Shown here piece after piece: positions 62,601 through 64,000 of a stretch of 64,000 bases of DNA (its first letter is position 1; the number at the start of each line of letters is the position of its first letter). The notes below the pieces were generated by a model. That model was not told the origin of the DNA. It saw nothing but the letters and a program-made list of their open reading frames with translations, and did not search any database. A program made the position numbers and the translations under genes. Source of the DNA: AA29 sp041481445 (GTDB lineage: Bacteria > Acidobacteriota > Vicinamibacteria > Fen-336); NCBI GenBank assembly GCA_041481445.1, contig JBGPBV010000002.1, positions 1 through 64,000 on the forward strand, written 5' to 3'.

Positions 62601-63518
62601 CTAGTCGGCGAACGCCTGCAGGATGCGCGGGTCGACCGCCACCCCGTTGACGTAGACGCCCCAGTGCAGGTGCGGCACCGCCGCGATCCCGGTGTCGCCG
62701 ACGAGGCCCAGCGGCTCCCCGGCCTCGACGTGGTCGCCGCTGCGGACCGGGGTCGAGGCCAGGTGGTAGAAGACGCTGAGCACGCCCTGGCCGTGGTCGA
62801 CGACCACCGTCTCCCCGGTCAGGAGGAGAGGGCCGGAGAAGACGACGTTGCCGGCGGCGGGCGAAGCCACCGGGGTGCCGGCGGGCACGAGGTAGTCGAG
62901 GCCGCGGTGGTACTCGCCCCAGATCGCGTCCGTCTTGGCCTCCACGGGAGGGGGCGCGTCGTAGCTCTGCGCGCAGCCGAAGCTCGTCTCGGGCGAGGCG
63001 GCGACGGGGGCGCGGAACGGCCCCCGCCACTCCTGCTTGTCGGACACCGTGCGCAGGTAGAGCTGCACCACGCGGCCGTCACGGACGCCCGAGGACAGGG
63101 ACAGCATCGCCTTCTTGACCTCGGGGAGGAACACGCGGCGGGGCGGATAGGTCTTCTCCCCGACCGTCACCTGGAGGGCGAAGCGCTCGCGTCCACGGCG
63201 GCCGCGGACCTCGATCCCGAGAGTGGCCGGACCCGGCGGCGTGTCCACCGCCAGCGGCACCAGCGCGCGCATCCCGCGGGGCGTGAGCAGGAACGGGCAG
63301 CGCCGTCCCTCCAGGATCGCGGAGGCCACCCCGAGCGAGACCCGTGAGCGCAGGCGCACGGTCAGGAGACCGCCCGGATAGGCGGAGGACTCGTCGATCC
63401 CCACGCTCAGGCGCCCGACGTGCCGCGTCACCTCTTCGGGGACGGCGGGCGCGGCCGGGGAGAGGAGGGCGGCGGCGAGGACGAGGATCGGCACGGCGGG
63501 GAACCGGACCTGCACCAT
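62601..63518 (-). CDS. M23 (LytM) family metallopeptidase
   Basis: A 305-residue exported protein. The signal peptide ends near PAAPAVP. A beta-rich N-terminal domain (about 35-170) resembles the Ig-like region found in front of many M23 domains. The LytM core has YHRGLDYLVPAGTPVASPAA G (His and Asp zinc ligands) and AAVPHLHWGVYVNG (HxH). Probably cleaves peptidoglycan cross-links, or works as a non-cleaving activator. The ATG at 63518 is set by its promoter. Confidence 0.9.
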   Translation of the reverse strand: MVQVRFPAVPILVLAAALLSPAAPAVPEEVTRHVGRLSVGIDESSAYPGGLLTVRLRSRVSLGVASAILEGRRCPFLLTPRGMRALVPLAVDTPPGPATLGIEVRGRRGRERFALQVTVGEKTYPPRRVFLPEVKKAMLSLSSGVRDGRVVQLYLRTVSDKQEWRGPFRAPVAASPETSFGCAQSYDAPPPVEAKTDAIWGEYHRGLDYLVPAGTPVASPAAGNVVFSGPLLLTGETVVVDHGQGVLSVFYHLASTPVRSGDHVEAGEPLGLVGDTGIAAVPHLHWGVYVNGVAVDPRILQAFAD

Positions 63519-63526
63519 GACCGCCG

Positions 63527-63555
63527 ATGATGCACCGCGCCCTCCGCGGTGGCAA
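63527..63555 (-). promoter_or_regulatory. Promoter of the M23 gene, almost no leader
   Basis: On the minus strand TTGCCA (63555 to 63550), 17 bp, then CATCAT (63532 to 63527). Predicted start about 2 nt before ATG 63518. The -35 lies 17 bp after the selA stop. Confidence 0.6.
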
Positions 63556-63571
63556 GGCGGCGGCGGCGCTC

Positions 63572-64000
63572 TCAACGCCCGGCCCCGGCCGCGCGCAGGA
63601 GGGCGCGGCCGAGCGCCTCCTCGTCCTCCGGCGCGACCGTGCGCAGGTCCAGCACGAGCGCGCCGTCGGCCACGCGCGCGACCACCGGGGCCTCGCCCGC
63701 GCGCAGCTCCTCCGCCAGCCGCTGCGCGGCCAGCCGGGCGTGGCTCACGCGCAGGAGCGCGGTCGGGATCTCGACCGTGGGGGCGGCCCCGCCGCCGGTG
63801 GCGGAGACGCCGTCCACCACCGTGAACGCGAGCTCCGCGTCCTCCGTCCCCAGGCGCGCGGCGAGGGCGACGGCCCGGGCCCGCACCTCCTCCGCGGGGG
63901 CGGAGAGCATGCGCAGGGCGGGCAGGGCCGCCGCCGCGTGCCCCGACTCGTGGAGGGCCAGCACGGCGTCGAGCGCGGCCAGCGTCATCTTGTCCACGCG
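63572..64000 (-). CDS. selA: L-seryl-tRNA(Sec) selenium transferase, C-terminal part
   Basis: The last 142 residues of SelA run off the window edge. Segments RVDKMTLAALDAVLALHESG, GGGAAPTVEIPTALLRVSHA and the end PVVARVADGALVLDLRTVAP EDEE match the SelA C-terminal domain. SelA converts Ser-tRNA(Sec) to Sec-tRNA(Sec), so the organism probably makes selenoproteins. Confidence 0.85.
   Translation of the reverse strand, partial: RVDKMTLAALDAVLALHESGHAAAALPALRMLSAPAEEVRARAVALAARLGTEDAELAFTVVDGVSATGGGAAPTVEIPTALLRVSHARLAAQRLAEELRAGEAPVVARVADGALVLDLRTVAPEDEEALGRALLRAAGAGR

Overview
The window is high-GC, densely coded bacterial DNA from a Gram-negative-type, didermic organism. Omp85/FadL-like barrels, MCE-type lipid transport, CusBA and an outer-membrane-style RlpA all point that way. 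A periplasmic beta-propeller histidine kinase, sodium:solute symporters and a split complex I operon with a fused NuoE-NuoF fit Acidobacteriota or a neighbouring phylum. That placement is inference; the window holds no rRNA.

Layout. (1) 1-10.9 kb, backbone: an MFS transporter, a 48-residue membrane peptide with a sodium:solute symporter, a convergent second symporter, a fused TRAP permease coupled to a MEMO-family protein, a SurA-like/DsbA-like thiol protein, a methyltransferase and the queuosine-precursor transporter YhhQ. (2) 11.0-42.8 kb, a probable genomic island: the left edge is a 3' fragment of tRNA-Val(CAC) next to an integrase-like remnant, and the right edge is an intact tRNA-Val(CAC). 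(3) 42.8-64 kb, backbone: PBP1b-type synthase, ACT protein, RlpA, pyruvate kinase, a GT-C-like membrane protein, a metallophosphatase, a FadL-like barrel, the complex I genes nuoA-(EF)-H-J-K-L-M-N, an M23 peptidase and the 3' end of selA.

The island carries two candidate systems. The first (11.4-22.1 kb) is a sigma54 circuit. An enhancer-binding protein without a sensor domain faces a palindromic site, a good -24/-12 promoter and a seven-gene operon: an Omp85 barrel fused to a kinase-like domain, a cytoplasmic GAF histidine kinase, a PerM-like permease, and a complete MlaE/MlaF/MlaD/PqiC-like lipid transporter. The same palindrome at exactly the same distance (92.5 bp) precedes a second -24/-12 promoter at 39.3 kb, beside a second enhancer-binding protein gene that carries two single-base frameshifts. 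That promoter faces a lone STAS-domain gene. The second system (26.8-36.0 kb) is a six-gene operon in which an outer-membrane barrel, a secreted Kelch propeller and a secreted Kelch-tyrosinase fusion are followed by DoxX, CusB and CusA, linking a type-3 copper enzyme to copper efflux. A propeller histidine kinase, a NarL-type regulator and another DoxX gene lie between the two systems.

The right end of the island (39.7-42.7 kb) is a recombination scar zone: a decayed tRNA-Ala, 11-bp tandem repeats, a 37-bp direct repeat, a duplicated leader module, and an orphan propeller fragment. Seven backbone genes have a -10 element placed so that transcription would start 0-3 nt before the start codon. 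This suggests leaderless or nearly leaderless mRNAs, whereas most island genes have Shine-Dalgarno sites or overlapping starts.
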